A stretch of DNA of 64,000 bases from Xiphophorus maculatus (GCF_002775205.1 NC_036460.1:2114056-2178055); one strand, 5' to 3'; positions 43,814-56,860 are shown, numbered from the stretch's first letter. The notes: a model not told the origin generated them from the letters alone. Translations and numbers: made by a program.

Positions 43814-44539
43814 AACAGTCAAACATTTTAACTGTCACAACCAAAACGCTTACATGCCAGACGATGAGTCAGTTCAGAGCTCAAACATCTCAAGTTAATG
43901 TTGTATTTTCTGACTTCCAAAGTATTTCAGTAGTTTATGTTTATGAGGGAAATTGTTCTGCCGTAATCCAAGATCACACAGCTTCAGTCTGAAAGCAGGA
44001 TTTCATGTCTTCTGTTCTCAAAACTTTAAATGCCTCCACAGTGAGTTTTTCATGAAGAGCACAGGAGCGTACGGGTCAGGAGGGAAACAACAGAGAAACA
44101 GCATGAATTTAATCTGAACTGCAGGTTATACATCCCTGCAGAGTAGGAGGAGAAAGTAGCAAAACTCAATTTGTTCTCCAGCAGCAGAGTAAAGAAAGAC
44201 ATTTCCTGAAAAACTACATGTAAAATAATAAAACACACAACTTGGTGTCCTTTATGAACATTAAAGAGTTTTAGATTTAGTTTCCAGTTAAATATGATGT
44301 TTAGGTTTGTTTTATAGCTTATTTGTCTGTTTAAAGTGTTTTGTTCTGATGTTTTCTGCTTATTATCTAAAGATCTGCAGCCTGTCCTTCAGTTTATTGT
44401 GTATCCATCCCTCCAGTTCTGAAGACACACTTCCTGTCCTCACCCAGCAATTAAATTATAAATTAAAGTGTCTCTTTTACCTCTGTTCGAACTGCAGTGG
44501 CTTCATTTTCCTCTAACTGATTAAGGGCGAGGTTAGCTC

Positions 44540-44694
44540 CTCTTATCTGCTTCCTGTTTCTCCACAATGACTTACATCAAGCGCGGAGGAGCTGCTCACT
44601 CAGAGCTCTGCATTAAAGCCACTGGTTTGGATCATTTTGCAGCCTGGAAGGTGGATATGGAGAAGCTTTAACATCCCTCTCATCAGTGAAACAG
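44540..44694 (+). promoter_or_regulatory. possible 5' untranslated exon
   Basis: The sequence ends CATCAGTGAAACAG at a GTCAGT donor (44695). It contains a 34-codon ORF (44567-44671, MTYIKRGGAAHSELCIKATG...) that stops before the donor, so it would act as an upstream ORF. The GT92 gene at 59005 is the next plus-strand gene, but the link is unproven. Confidence 0.25.
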
Positions 44695-45785
44695 GTCAGT
44701 TTGGGTTTATGCTGCTACATTTCTGTTTTCTGTCTTGTGTCCACATAAAGGGTGTTTTAAAAAAATACATTTTCCTTTCCATCTTTTATTTTATTTTATT
44801 TTATACGGCTCGATAACTGGCTATTTTTATTCCTTAACAGTAAAACGTTTCACTGCATGAGAACATAAAGTGCCGTCTTTCCCAGGCAGCTCAGCGGATC
44901 TTTTTACTGGATCCATTTTGCAGCTACGATCGTCAAACCAACAGACTTTAAGTTTTCTGGACAGAACTGGCTTTCAATTTCATTCAACTGTCATAATTTA
45001 TGTATTTAGAGAGCCTGTCGCTGCTCCAGCTTCAGTTTGGAAGTGAAATATGTCATTTAACTTTATCATGCACTGACAGAAAAAGACTGTTTTTCTGTCC
45101 TGTTTGTTTTTTACTCCACATTTCTTCTTCAAGACATTAACTCTAGATTATTCTAGATGGTATCCCTTCAAATTTATCCATACATTAAAATATGAGCCTT
45201 TGAGATAAAGGAAACAGAAAGTGTCCGAAACTTAACACAGTTTGTTGTCCAAAGATTTAAAATGAGGACTTTCAAAAATAAAAATATATAGTTTTTGTTA
45301 TTTTAAATTACTGCATTATGTTTGGGAGCTGTAATTGTTTTAGACTTGAATCAAATTTGAATAATTTTTAACTATTATATTCTTTGTTGAAAAACTATTT
45401 CGATTAGTAGTTTAATATTTCTCAGAATTGCAGATGTGTGTACGTAGCCGTTCAACATCAGCTTAACTGGCTGTTGACCTTTGTACCCTGTTTTATCTTT
45501 AATTTGACTGAAAATGTGAGGCGATCATTTACAGCTTGGTGCCTCCAGTCGTGCGTGAAGGTCTTTAAAGTAAAAATGTCCCTGTGAGGTCCACTTTTAT
45601 TTATTCCCTCTGCATTTTAAGTTGAAATGTTGTTTTTGTTTAAGTCCTTCAGAAACTTAGGCTGATAATTCACTTCCTGTTTGAAACTGTTTCCCATGTT
45701 CAGCTTCATTTAAAAACGTTTTTTTCAGTCCATTTGTTGAGGTAGTGAAACTTATCTACTGCTTGAATTTGAATCTTTAAGTCAT

Positions 45786-46030
45786 ATTATGCAAAAACAC
45801 AAAATTATTCAGCATTTTTGGTCGTTTCCAGTGTAAATCTTACTAAACTTGAAATGAGACAAAACTAACTTACAAGTAACTTTTCAGCAACAGATTATGA
45901 CATAACAAGACATTTTCCTCATAAGTGGAATAATCTACCAGTGAAAGTTTTGTCAATATTGAGGAACTTAAAACAAGCTCCCATATCTTGCTGAAAAGTT
46001 ACTTATTTGAAGTGTTTTGTGTTTTGCAGT
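45786..46030. mobile_element. palindromic MITE (TTGCAGTG family)
   Basis: GCAAAAACACAAAATTATTC on the left, AACTTACAAGTAACTTTTCA inside, GCTGAAAAGTTACTTATTTG and TTTTGCAGTG on the right. It is a short, nearly symmetric copy. Confidence 0.75.
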
Positions 46031-47140
46031 GTGGCTCACCTGGTTGGATTGTTGTTTTATTCTCTTTGGGGTTTTTAGAGCTCTCTTCCCAGAAAGTCTT
46101 TCCCTTCCTCAGGTTTTGACTTCATGCTCCAGTTATTTCAGAACGTTAACAATTACTCCAGAGCGGTTATTAATCCCTTACCTGCATCCTCTGCAGCGTT
46201 TTTCCTTCTTGCCACATTCCTGTAGCTGTTTTACTTTCAGCTTCCTGGTTCGTTTCTCTTTTCCCGTCGGTTTGTTTGAGAAGGATAACGAACATCAAGA
46301 CAAATTCTTACTTCTAGCCGGAGCAAAAATAGCACTTCCTGGAAATCAGACACTAAGTTTGCAGAGAAAGAGTAAACAAGATTATTTATTTCCATAAAAG
46401 TATCCTCAGTAATGTTTTAATAAATTATGCTTCACATCACAAGAGCTTAAAATGACGTAGAAATGTGTGGTATCTTTAGCTCTGGTAGTCCTGGGAACTG
46501 AGGAAGGTTTGCAAAATATACAATATGCACCTATTTTTATGGACAAGACCCTCAGATATTCTGTGTCTTTGTGATCTTATTTATCTGAGACCCACAACTT
46601 ATAGACTATTGCTACCTGACACCTACAGTCGTATTAGATTTCCTGTGGTCATTTGGATTGAAAGTACTAAGATTTGAGCTTTTATTGAATGTTTACCGGA
46701 TTATACTAGTTTGTCTAAGAGTTATTTATGCTCCGTTTATAGAAAAGTTTAGTATGCATCGAAACATCCAACCACCGCCACCAGATAGTTTCTGTGAGTA
46801 ATGAAAAGTGGTGCAAATGGAAAAAACTCAACATGCATGTTCTGTTTGTCATTAAAAGAACAAAGAAAAGATAAAACGGAGCATTAAAATGAGAAGAGAG
46901 AGAGAATAACAGAATAACTAGACAAGAAATAAACATAATAAATTAGAATCAATCAAGGGCTGAACTAAAGTAAAACAGAAATCAGACTGATCAAGTAAAA
47001 GAAACTAAAAAACACAGAATAAACAAAACACATGAAGGTTTTACATGTTTTATTAATGATTGTCAACAAAATGTGGCTTTTTGACAAAATTACAAAAAAC
47101 TCTTAAAGATCTGGGTTGTAAATAAAGTTTTACCATCTGC
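46031..47140. other. intergenic; no gene seen
   Basis: Short ORFs on both strands have no family features. Confidence 0.4.
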
Positions 47141-47152
47141 AGTTCATTACTG

Positions 47153-47225
47153 AGAATAGAATAGAATAGAATAGAATAGAATAGAATAGAATAGAATAGA
47201 ATAGAATAGAATAGAATAGAATAGA
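47153..47225 (+). repeat. (GAATA)n microsatellite
   Basis: About 14-15 perfect pentanucleotide copies. Confidence 0.97.
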
Positions 47226-48071
47226 GCCGTGTCAGGCATGCAGATTCACACAAACCTAAAATAATGTGCGTCATAAGAAAAGCAATATTGTACAGTTATT
47301 AAATATAACTCAGTTTCAATGACAAGCGTGATTTAACGATTTGAAATCATCCAATCAGGACGATTTGTCCCATAAACAACATGTGAACACATTAAAACTC
47401 TGAGTTATCCTAAGTATGATTGTTCATCGCAGCCTGCACTGGAAAAACTAGCTTGCTACAAAACTTGTAGTTTACAGTTAGGAATGCACACGTTTTGTAT
47501 TTCTGCAACATTTCTTTCAACTCTTCCTCTTTTCATCATCTTTAGATCATCCTGGTTCTTTACGCTGCCAGTTCAGGCCATTGTGTTTCTTTTCCTAAAC
47601 GTTTTGGATAATTACTAAACCCAACTGTGAGTTTTTTGTCAGATTTCTCAAGAGTTTCTTTTAAGATTTCCAGAGCAATCAAATGCTAACAAGTTTCCCT
47701 GGGACTCTGAAGGAAGTAGAAAACTGTTTCTGTTTCCTACTGATTAATTCTCATCTGGTCAAAGCACATATTTGTATCTGGTTGCTCAACTAAAGCTGAG
47801 CAACCTCTAGTTGTTGAGGTTGGAGACAGAAAAGGCAGAACAATAGAAAAAGACTCTGTGAAATGAACATGCGACTGTTTAGTTTAGGTGTAAAACAGAG
47901 ACTTTTAAAGGGTTTTTCTACATCTCTCACTGTCTGATGCGTCAGTCTAAAGCTGTTTATCTCTTCAGCTGCTCCTCCGTTTTCTTTCTGTAGATGTTTT
48001 TTTTCCAGCCATGATCTTCCTTCTCATTTCCTTGTTTCATTATCTCAAATCTGTGATCTCCTTTATTTCAG

Positions 48072-48215
48072 GGGATTGCTGCTGGAGAAACACGGCAACT
48101 TCATGAGGGGTTCAGTAGCAGAGCTAGCAGGAGAGCTAACAGCTGATCGCTGGTGTGAGAAATGGGAGCAGGATCATCCAAGTGGTCTCTGAACACAAAT
48201 ACCTCAGAAAAATGA
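48072..48215 (+). other. possible exon with a 17-codon ORF
   Basis: It follows a good acceptor (TCCTTTATTTCAG). An ATG at 48162 begins MGAGSSKWSLNTNTSEK and stops at 48215. The MGxGSS start resembles an N-myristoylation signal but the peptide is very short. It may be a second 5' UTR exon of a downstream plus-strand gene. Confidence 0.2.
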
Positions 48216-50265
48216 GAACAAAACTGTGAGCTCCGATGTGTGAACCGTCTTCTTGTTGTTGGGTGTTGACTTTTTCACTTCCTTCCTGTGTAGCTTCTTG
48301 AAATTGCATTTAATGTGAACAGAGTTTTGTAGAACCATACAAATGTTCACAGTTGCGTTGGAAAAGCACAATTTTGCAATTGCAAAATTCATTCATTAAA
48401 TATGAATTTTGTGTTTTTTGCGTGTTTTTTGCACTGTAAAACATTTGAAGGTGGTTTGAAAATGAAAATCCACCTGCTGCCTTGAAAATGCTATTTAGGT
48501 CAACAAGAAATTTGTATTGGCCTTAATTCAAAAATTAAGTTTGTGAAGTTAATTTAACAACAAGCAACAAGTTGCTAAAAATGTTTTTTTTTTAGTTCTT
48601 GTGGTTCATTAATCTTAAACTGTGAGTTTTAACTTAATGCTGCAATTTAAACCAAATAATTATTTCACAATATGCAAGAAAAAACTGCTGCCACCGAGTT
48701 GAAGAGCCACATTCTGTTATTTTTACTCAGTTATTTTACTTTAAAATAATTTTAATTCTTGTTTCAAATTGCATGAACAAAATTTCTGATCTGATCATGA
48801 ACTTTATTAAACATCACAATGAATTCAGCTCTAAAACATTTAGTGTGAACAAACAAAGGTCATATCAGTGTAACTCACTTCCCTCTCGAGATACAAAAAC
48901 ACGCCGCTAAGCATTCTGGGAAATAGTTCCCACTCCTGTCTTTTTCTTCTTTCAGTTTTTTTAAGTGCTAACCTAAAAACTCTAGTTTATTCAACTCTTG
49001 GATGTTTGACGAAATTAATAGAAAGTTGACACAACTTACTGCTGTAAGTTCATCTTTCACAAACTCACATTCAAATTCAAAATCTAAAACTTGCTAAATG
49101 TATTTGAATTAAAGAGTAGAAGATAGTAGACACAACTAAATACAGCTCAAATGTTTTACAGTTTAAGTGACCAAACCTCGACTTCCTGCCGTCTTCTCCA
49201 TCTTTTCCACCTGCAGTAACGTCTCTAAAGACTCATTTCATATAAAAAGTGTTTGAATTCCAGTTCTGATAGTCACTTCGATGCAGCTGTAAACATCCTC
49301 AAAAAAATCACTGTGTTCAAATTTAGCAAATATATTTTTGTAACTCTATTTATATGGTCGATAGAAAAGCAGCTCATGTTTCCATTTTTGGGTTTTGCTG
49401 GTTTCAGTTTCATGCTCTGCGTTGAGGTTTGTCTTGGTTTTTATGTGTCTGTTCTGTGAATGTTGGTTCTGATGTTAGCGCTGGGCTTTTTTCTATTTGG
49501 TTTTTATTTAGTTCATCTCTCTCTCCTCTTCATTTCCCAACTCCCTGCGCTGTTTTGCATCTCTCTGATTAGACTCCCCTCTTTCCAACGCCACTCTCCT
49601 CAGCTCTTCAGTATTGAAGCTCGTTGTTTTCCATTGTTCACATCTGATGTCTTCTGTCTACAACCTGCCTCCGTGTCCTGCTCTCCTGTCTGCAGGTTTT
49701 TCCTAATTGAACTCTTAAACATCATTTAATGGACATTTTTTTCCTTTTAACAAGTTCCACTGCCTCTGCAGCGACCAGTACCGCCGCGTTTATCTGTGTG
49801 TTTACAGTTAAAGTTAATCTCCCTCACGATGAAACACACGGCTGGTTGCTCCTCATATCTGACGTCGCAGCAGGGTCTTATCAAAATGTAAAATCCTCAC
49901 GTTTATATCCTGAACCTGTTCCTCTGAAATGAACTGGAAGTATAAAAAATGCTCCATTAAAACCAGTCCCATCAGGGCTGATTTAGTCTGGGTTGACCAG
50001 GGAACGTTTTAAACAAAAAAAGGGTTATATTAAGGTTACCCAAACCACAAAGAAAAATAAATATCATTGACGTGAATGACTTAACAGGAAATATATCGTT
50101 TAATTCTACGTTAAACGTGATCAGATTAAAGAAAATCCTGAAATATAGCAGGCAAAATCTAATAAGGATACCAAATTAATAAAATAACTATTTTATCTTC
50201 AGTTGTTAAAAATGTTGTATATATCAAACCTAGAAGAAATCTGACTTGACTTGAAATTGGGCTCT
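48216..50265. other. intergenic or intronic; no gene seen
   Basis: AT-rich. Plus-strand ORFs around 49250-49930 are rich in Phe and Ser from poly-pyrimidine composition and are not called. Confidence 0.4.
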
Positions 50266-51004
50266 GTCTCTTTAAAAACTCCTGCTCTTTCTGAAACTAC
50301 ACTTTCAGGAGTTATTAACCCTTTAACAGCGTTTTTACCAGTGTTGCTCTTAGAAGTAGCTCCTCCAGTGAGCTCAGCCGATCCACCAGGTGTTTGCTAA
50401 TTACTGCTGGCTAGTCTGAAGGAGCTGAGTGAGATTGCAAAGCAAAAAGAGAAGAATCACAGGTGCAACAAATTTAGCATGTCTGTCTTTGTGAATTTGT
50501 AAAACATACTGACTGCAAAATGCTAGGAGGAGGATAATGCAAATGTATTGATGTACAAATAGCAATGTGATTTACCAAATCTGACCCAGATTGCTTCATG
50601 CTGTTCACACAGGAGATGTAGATACAATGACAGAAATTATTTAAGGAATATGAAATAACAGGTTACAAATATCATCCAGCAATGCCGATTTTGATCTGCA
50701 GGATTACCAATAACAGCGAGCTGTTAATGCAGATTACATCCGCTGCATTTTCCACATACTTTTCCATTCAGCTGTGAAAAACACCTGGGTGGGCCTAGCC
50801 CCGCCTTCATAGCGCAGCTTTTCCCCTCTCAGCTCCTTCAGACTAGCCAGCAGCAATTAGCAAACACCTGGTGGAGCTGTTGAGGTCATAACAGGAGCTC
50901 CTTCTCAGTTCAAAGCTGGCAAAAACATTTTAAATGGTTAATAGGACGACTTCCTGAAGGCAGAGTTTCAGAAAGAGCAGGAGCTTCTTAAAGAGACAGA
51001 AGCC
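50266..51004. mobile_element. long terminal-inverted-repeat element (MITE)
   Basis: The left arm (GGCTCTGTCTCTTTAAAAAC..., CCACCAGGTGTTTGCTAATT, CTGGCTAGTCTGAAGGAGCT) is the imperfect reverse complement of the right arm (AGCTCCTTCAGACTAGCCAG, AATTAGCAAACACCTGGTGG, ...TTAAAGAGACAGAAGCCC). The arms are about 180 bp. A related arm occurs near 62370-62420. Confidence 0.8.
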
Positions 51005-51052
51005 CAAATTCAGTGTTAAATTACAAAGGAAATGTTTATTTAATTAATATTC

Positions 51053-51071
51053 TATATATATATATATATAA
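51053..51071 (+). repeat. (TA)n microsatellite
   Basis: A short alternating TA run. Confidence 0.9.
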
Positions 51072-51204
51072 ATAGCATTTTTAAGAACTGAAGGTAGCAT
51101 AGCCACTTGATTATTCTTTAAAATGTTACTATTTGCCTAGAAAACACATAATACTTCCCCTTTAAATTAAAAGCCAGTTTAGTGGAGGATTTGTTTGCAC
51201 GGCT

Positions 51205-52440
51205 CACACAATACACACAATACAGACAATACACACAATACAGACAATACACACAATACAGACAATATGCACAATACGCACAATACACACAATACACACA
51301 ATACAGACAATACGCACAATACAGACAATACAGACAATACACACAATACACACAATACACACAATACAGACAATACACACAATACACACAATACACACAA
51401 TACACAATACACAATACAGACAATACACACAATACAGACAATACACACAATACAGACAATACACATACACACAATACACACAATACAGACAATACACACA
51501 TACCACAATACACACAATACAGACAATACACACAATACACACAATACACACAATACAGACAATACACACAATACACACAATACACACAATACAGACAATA
51601 CACACAATACACACAATACACACAATACAGACAATACACACAATACGCACAATACACACAATACAGACAATACAGACAATACGCACAATACACACAATAC
51701 ACACAATACACACAATACGCACAATACACACAATACACACAATACAGACAATACACACAATACGCACAATACACACAATACAGACAATACACACAATACG
51801 CACAATACACACAATACAGACAATACACACAATACACACAATACACACAATACAGACAATACACACAATACACACAATACACACAATACAGACAATACAC
51901 ACAATACGCACAATACACACAATACAGACAATACACACAATACACACAATACAGACAATACACACAATACACACAATACACACAATACGCACAATACAGA
52001 CAATACACACAATACACACAATACACACAATACACACAATACAGACAATACACACAATACACACAATACACACAATACGCACAATACAGACAATACACAC
52101 AATACACACAATTCACACAATACACACAATACACACAATACAGACAATACACACAATACACACAATACACACAATACAGACAATACACACAATACACACA
52201 ATACAGACAATACACACAATACACACAATACAGACAATACACACAATACACACAATACACACAATACACACAATACAGACAATACACACAATACAGACAA
52301 TACGCACAATACACACAATACAGACAATACACACAATACACACAATACACACAATACACACAATACACACAATACACACAATACAGACAATACACACAAT
52401 ACAGACAATACGCACAATACGCACAATACGCACAATATAC
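51205..52440. repeat. 1.24 kb satellite of 9 bp units
   Basis: About 137 tandem 9 bp units of three main types: CACACAATA, CAGACAATA and CGCACAATA. Units form higher-order groups, commonly one CAGACAATA followed by one to three CACACAATA units (a 36 bp period is frequent). Because 9 is divisible by 3 and few units create stops, long open frames exist on both strands (up to 487 codons, VYC and QYT repeats). They are not genes. Confidence 0.97.
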
Positions 52441-52506
52441 ACCAAGTATGTGGGAGCAGGGGCGCAACTGCATACTTTCTGAGGCGTATGTGAACATGTC
52501 ATCATC

Positions 52507-52548
52507 CCCCCCCCCCACCCCCACCCCCCACCTCCACCCCTCCCTTCT
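52507..52548 (+). repeat. C-rich low-complexity tract
   Basis: A C12 run followed by ACCCCC/CCACC units. On the minus strand it is G-rich with G-quadruplex potential. Confidence 0.85.
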
Positions 52549-53003
52549 CGCGCCCCAACGACATAACCTTGTACAACTCATTTTTAATTAAAGTATCAAT
52601 AACAATAAATGTACATCTATGTGAATAAATTGCTGCCTACAGGGCAATTAAAAAAGAATGAAACACAAAACAGGGCAATATTTCATCATTTAATATATAA
52701 ATGAGCCAAAGAGCCTCGTCTGTTATCCTGTTTCTGCAGGTCTGAGGCTTTTTGTTAGCATGTTTTCTATCATTCTTATAGCTTGAAACCTGATCCAAAC
52801 TGGCAACCCACATTAATAAAATGGTGAAATAATATTGATCACAAAACACTGAATTATAAAAGATATCAACATTTTTCCTACACAATCCTAACAAACATTT
52901 TTAATGTTGAAAAAATAAACGGTTTCTCTTCACAATATTTATTTATTTAGTATTAATCTATTTGTATGATTTGTTCTTAAATTGCCATCTATATTATTTT
53001 TCA

Positions 53004-53280
53004 GGGGCTGCACAGTGGCGCAGTTGGTAGAGCTGTTGCCTAGCAGCAAGAAGGTTCCTGGGTTCGATTCCCAGCTGGGGTCTTTCTGCACGGAGTTTGC
53101 ATGTTCTCCCTGTGCATGTGTGGGTTCTCTCCGGGTACTCCGGCTTCCTTCCACAGTCCAAAAACATGACTGTCAGGTTAATTGGTCTATCTAAATTCTC
53201 TCTAGGTGTGAGTGTGTGGTTGTTTAGCCTGTGTTTTCCCACCACCGTCTGTATTTTTGCCAGAGGTTTTGCTTTAAGGA
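53004..53280 (+). mobile_element. tRNA-derived SINE-type repeat
   Basis: GGGGCTGCACAGTGGCGCAG opens it. The A box is TGGCGCAGTTGG (53016-53027) and the B box GGTTCGATTCC (53061-53071). The body (TGCATGTTCTCCCTGTGCAT; CGGGTACTCCGGCTTCC; CAGTCCAAAAACATGACTGT) is one of the commonest teleost interspersed repeats. Confidence 0.88.
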
Positions 53281-53819
53281 TGGCCTAGTGTTTTATCGGA
53301 TGGACATTTTAAAAAGACGCGGGTTGATAGCAGCTCAACGCGGCTGCGTAGCAACCGTCTCTAGGCAACCGTGACAACAGTGTCAGTTCGTGGAGGTAAA
53401 GGTTGGTCCTATTTAGGTCCTGCAACGAAAATTTAGCTGACCTTAATATTTCCCGTGTTTTGTTTTGGCCATTATTATTACACTTATTGTTGAGATGTGT
53501 GTGATAGGTGTGTCTATCAGACATTATAGCAATATGGAATAAATCGCGTCCCGTATTGGACAACAACAACCGCCTGTCATTGTAGCCTAGCTTAAGCTAA
53601 CCTGAATATTTACAACTCTCTTGTTGATACTCTGACATTACTCACCTGCTGTCTTTCAACCACTTTGAAAAGCTTTTCTTTGTCTCTCCAACATCTTTAT
53701 CCTTCCCCCTCTTCCGTTTTGTGCCCCTGAGTTTTATTTCTGCCGCCCATCTTTAGCTCCCTGTTGTTGAGGCATTACTACAATTCAAATTTAAAAGAAA
53801 AACATAGTTAAAATGGTTT
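53281..53819. other. spacer before the Gypsy relic
   Basis: No gene is seen. GTAGCAACCGTCTCTAGGCA (53348-53367) holds X-box-like half sites. A 5' LTR for the downstream Gypsy element was looked for and not recognised. Confidence 0.35.
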
Positions 53820-53864
53820 TGGACGACTGACTGTTCCTCTCAGAGAGGCATTCACAAAGACAAT

Positions 53865-56560
53865 TTGCCCCGTTTAATGTCTCTGCTGTCAGACTCGATA
53901 TCCTGTGACCCAGGCATGAAACCCATCAAAGTGGACACAGCCAAACTCAAAAGGTCTGTTACTCTCCAGCCCCTAACTGAACATTTAGTTTGGGCCAAAC
54001 TGCCTACATCTGATGTTTCTTTAGTTGGATGTTCAGTCATCATTGAACCAACTCAGTCCAAGTGCAGACCCAGAAAATCCTAGTGGGGAGAGTTGTGGCG
54101 TCATTGTATGGTGACGGCTGTGTTCCTGTCAAGACTGTAAATCCAACTGAAAAACCTCTCACTCTGAGAAGGAATTCAAAAGTTGCAGATGTGTCCACTT
54201 GTGTTTCTGTACATGAGTTCGCCAAAACTGAGCACATCCAATCCAACACACAGTACACCAAAGACCCTGTAAAGACACCAGTATCTGACAAGGAGATGTC
54301 TCATATTCTGAGTGACATTGGACTCCAGGACTTGGACCTCTCATCCTGTGAAGTCTTGAGTGGAAAAATAAGTTATTGCAAGTCATTCAGCAGTATGAAT
54401 ACATCTTTTCTCGGCATAAAATGGACTGTGGGGATGCTACAGATTTTGTGCACAGAATACGACTTGTGGATGACAAACCCTTTAGACTACCATACAGGCG
54501 CGTTCCGCCCTGCCATTATGAAAAACTGCGCACTGCTCTGAGTGAAATGGAGGAGTTAGGAATTATTCGTAAATCACAAAGCGAATACTCCTCTCCTCTG
54601 GTTCTGGTTGTTAAGCCTAATGGAGACCTCCGCATCGGCAATGATTTCAGATGGCTGAATGCGCGAACTGTTAAAGATGCGCATCCATTGCCTCATCAAA
54701 CAGATGCCCTGGCTGTACTTGGTATTCTTTTCCACCATGGACCTGACTTCAGGGTTCTATAATGTGAGGCTACACGAGGATGATAAAAGGTTTACTGCCT
54801 TTTCATCTCCATTTGGCCTGGACAAGTACAATAGGATGCCTCAAGGCTTGACCAATAGCCCTGCAACTTTCATGCGGATGATGATGTCTATTTTTGGGGA
54901 CCAAAATTTCATTATTCTGCTATGTTATTTGGATGACCTGATGGTCTTTGCCCCATCTGAACAGGTTGCGCTTGATCAGCTCCCGCTGGTTTTCTCTCGT
55001 CTGGCTGCAAATAACTTAAAACTGTCTCCAAAAAAGTGTCGCTTCCTTCGTAGGTCAGTGAAATTTTTGGGTCATGTGATAAGTGAGGACGGTGTAAGCA
55101 CTGATACTAGTAAAGTTCAGGCTATCAGTGAGGTACAGGAAACTGATCTCATGGAGCCTGATGGTGAGACACCATGTGCCAGGAAAATTAGATCCTTTCT
55201 TGGGATGGTCCTTTATTATCATCACTTTATTGGGAAGTGCTCTGTCAAAGCCAAACGACTCTTTAGCCTTGTAGCTGAGCCTGGAGTGACAAACAAAAAA
55301 GGGCGAGGCAACAAACCCAAATTCAGAAAGGGTCAGGTTAAACTGTCCCCATCTGACTGGACTGACGAGTGCAAGGAAGCATTTAAAACTTTGAAAAACG
55401 ATTTGATAAGTAGTGTTACCTTGGCTCATCCGGATTTTAATGCTCCATTCATCCTTGCTGTTGATGCCTCTTTTGATGGCACTGGAGCTGTTTTGTCACA
55501 GCTTCCTCCTGATGGAAGGGTGGCTAGACCAGTGGCTTTTGCCAGTAGGACTCTTTCACGCTCACAGCTAAACTATCCAGCACATCGCTTGGAATTTCTT
55601 GCTCTTAAATGGGCAATATGTAACAAGTTTAGCCACTGGCTAAAAGGATGTCATTTCACAGTCTGGACAGACAACAACCCATTAACATACATACTAACCA
55701 AGCCAAGGTTAGATGCGTGTGAACAACAGTGGGTTTCCAGGCTCGCTGCCTATAGTTTCGATCTGAATTATGTTCCTGGTAGCAAAAATGTTGTCGCTGA
55801 TGCCTTGAGTAGAGAACCATTTGTTCAGTCATGCATGAGCCATCGCATCGTAACTGAACCATATACCGCACTGCTTAACCAGGTGAACGGTATGATGGAC
55901 AAAACGGTCCAAGATGCATTTCGTTGTACGAACAACTGTCAGCTGGTTGTTGAGTGCACAGATGACAATGCTGAGGTTCCCTCACCGACTCCCCAGACAT
56001 TAACGTCACAAGATGTGTCAGCTGTTCTTGAGGCACATGAGTCTGGAGGTTTCAGTCAGATGAGAGCCACTGATCCAGCTGTCTTGCAACTTAGTGACAT
56101 TGATCAATCTGCCTTGATGCCAAAGAGTGAACTTGCTAATTTACAAGTTCACTCTTGTAAATTATCTGGTGTGTTGGGCAGACTTTTCTATTATATGCAG
56201 TGTCACGGGAGACCCACCAGACGTGAACGAGCAAGTGAGTCACCTGGTGTTTTAAACCTGCTGAGACATTGGCCTAAGCTTGTCATTAAAGATGGTCTGA
56301 TGTACAGAGTTAAGAAAGACAAGCAAATGAACATGACAACTCAACAGTTTATTGTCCCTGACTCTTTAAAAGCCAAAGTCCTCCAAGGGGTGCATAATTC
56401 ATCTGGTCATCAGGGCCACACCTCTGAGTCAATAGAACTGGTCTGTATTGACTTTTGGACCGCTGAGCTCTCAGATAAGCGCTGTGTGGATGTCCTAGTT
56501 GTAACAGACCACTTTTCCAAGATGGCACATGCGTTTCCATGCAAAAATCAGTCAGCCAAA
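53865..56560 (+). pseudogene. Gypsy pol: RT, RNase H and partial integrase, frameshifted
   Basis: A linker (53865-54370) precedes the RT. FRLPYRRVPP and SSPLVLVVKPNGDLRI belong to the RT fingers, KYNRMPQGLTNSPATFMRMM and the catalytic CYLDDLMVF (about 54920-54950) to the palm. FILAVDASFDGTGAVLSQ, then VWTDNNPLTYIL, mark RNase H, and VVADALSREP ends it. The integrase keeps GHQGHTSESI, joins abruptly to VCIDFWTAEL, and continues VVTDHFSKMAHAFPCKNQ. The zinc-binding part between them is deleted. Frameshifts lie near 54375 and between 54690 and 54760, and TAA at 56561-56563 interrupts the integrase. Confidence 0.88.
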
Positions 56561-56563
56561 TAA

Positions 56564-56685
56564 GTTGCTCGTTGTCTGTGGGATGACTTCTTTTGCATAT
56601 ATGGCTTTCCTAAACGCATTCATTCAGATCAAGGAGCAAATTTCGAAAGTCTTCTCATCAAAGAATTGATGAGAAGACTTTCGAA
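56564..56685 (+). pseudogene. Gypsy integrase continuation ending in a 20 bp-arm palindrome
   Basis: In frame after the stop it reads VARCLWDDFFCIYGFPKRIH, then SDQGANFESLLIKELM. The last bases form TTTCGAAAGTCTTCTCATCA (56641 on) and its reverse complement (to 56685) around a 4 base loop, so the coding strand folds back at the point where foreign DNA begins. Confidence 0.75.
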
Positions 56686-56860
56686 GACTTTTCTGCCAGT
56701 TGTTTGTTGATTCTTGCTTTGTGTGTGAATTGTGAGACAGTTATTTTTTGTTTTTAAACATGTGCACCGACTGATGGCACCTTTTGAATTTCGTTGTCCT
56801 TGTGACAATGACAATAAAGATTTATCTTATCTTATCTTATCTTATCTTATCTTATCTTAG
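56686..56860 (+). mobile_element. LINE 3' tail with (TCTTA)n inserted in the Gypsy integrase
   Basis: GCACCGACTGATGGCACC, AATTTCGTTGTCCTTGTGAC, AATGACAATAAAGATTTATC and (TTATC)n form the standard 3' end of a fish LINE. Integrase coding resumes directly after it (GNMIRALPPQSKARWSQML, from about 56860), so it is a 5'-truncated insertion into the Gypsy copy. Confidence 0.75.

Noticed and set aside
49253-49932. Three consecutive plus-strand ORFs of 67-89 codons
   Set aside because: Phe/Ser/Leu-rich from pyrimidine-rich DNA, with no splice-phase continuity or known domain.
51118-52581. Open frames of 418-487 codons rich in VYC, CVL or QYT on both strands
   Set aside because: They are products of a 9 bp tandem repeat without stops; there is no conserved domain and the frames are equally open on both strands.
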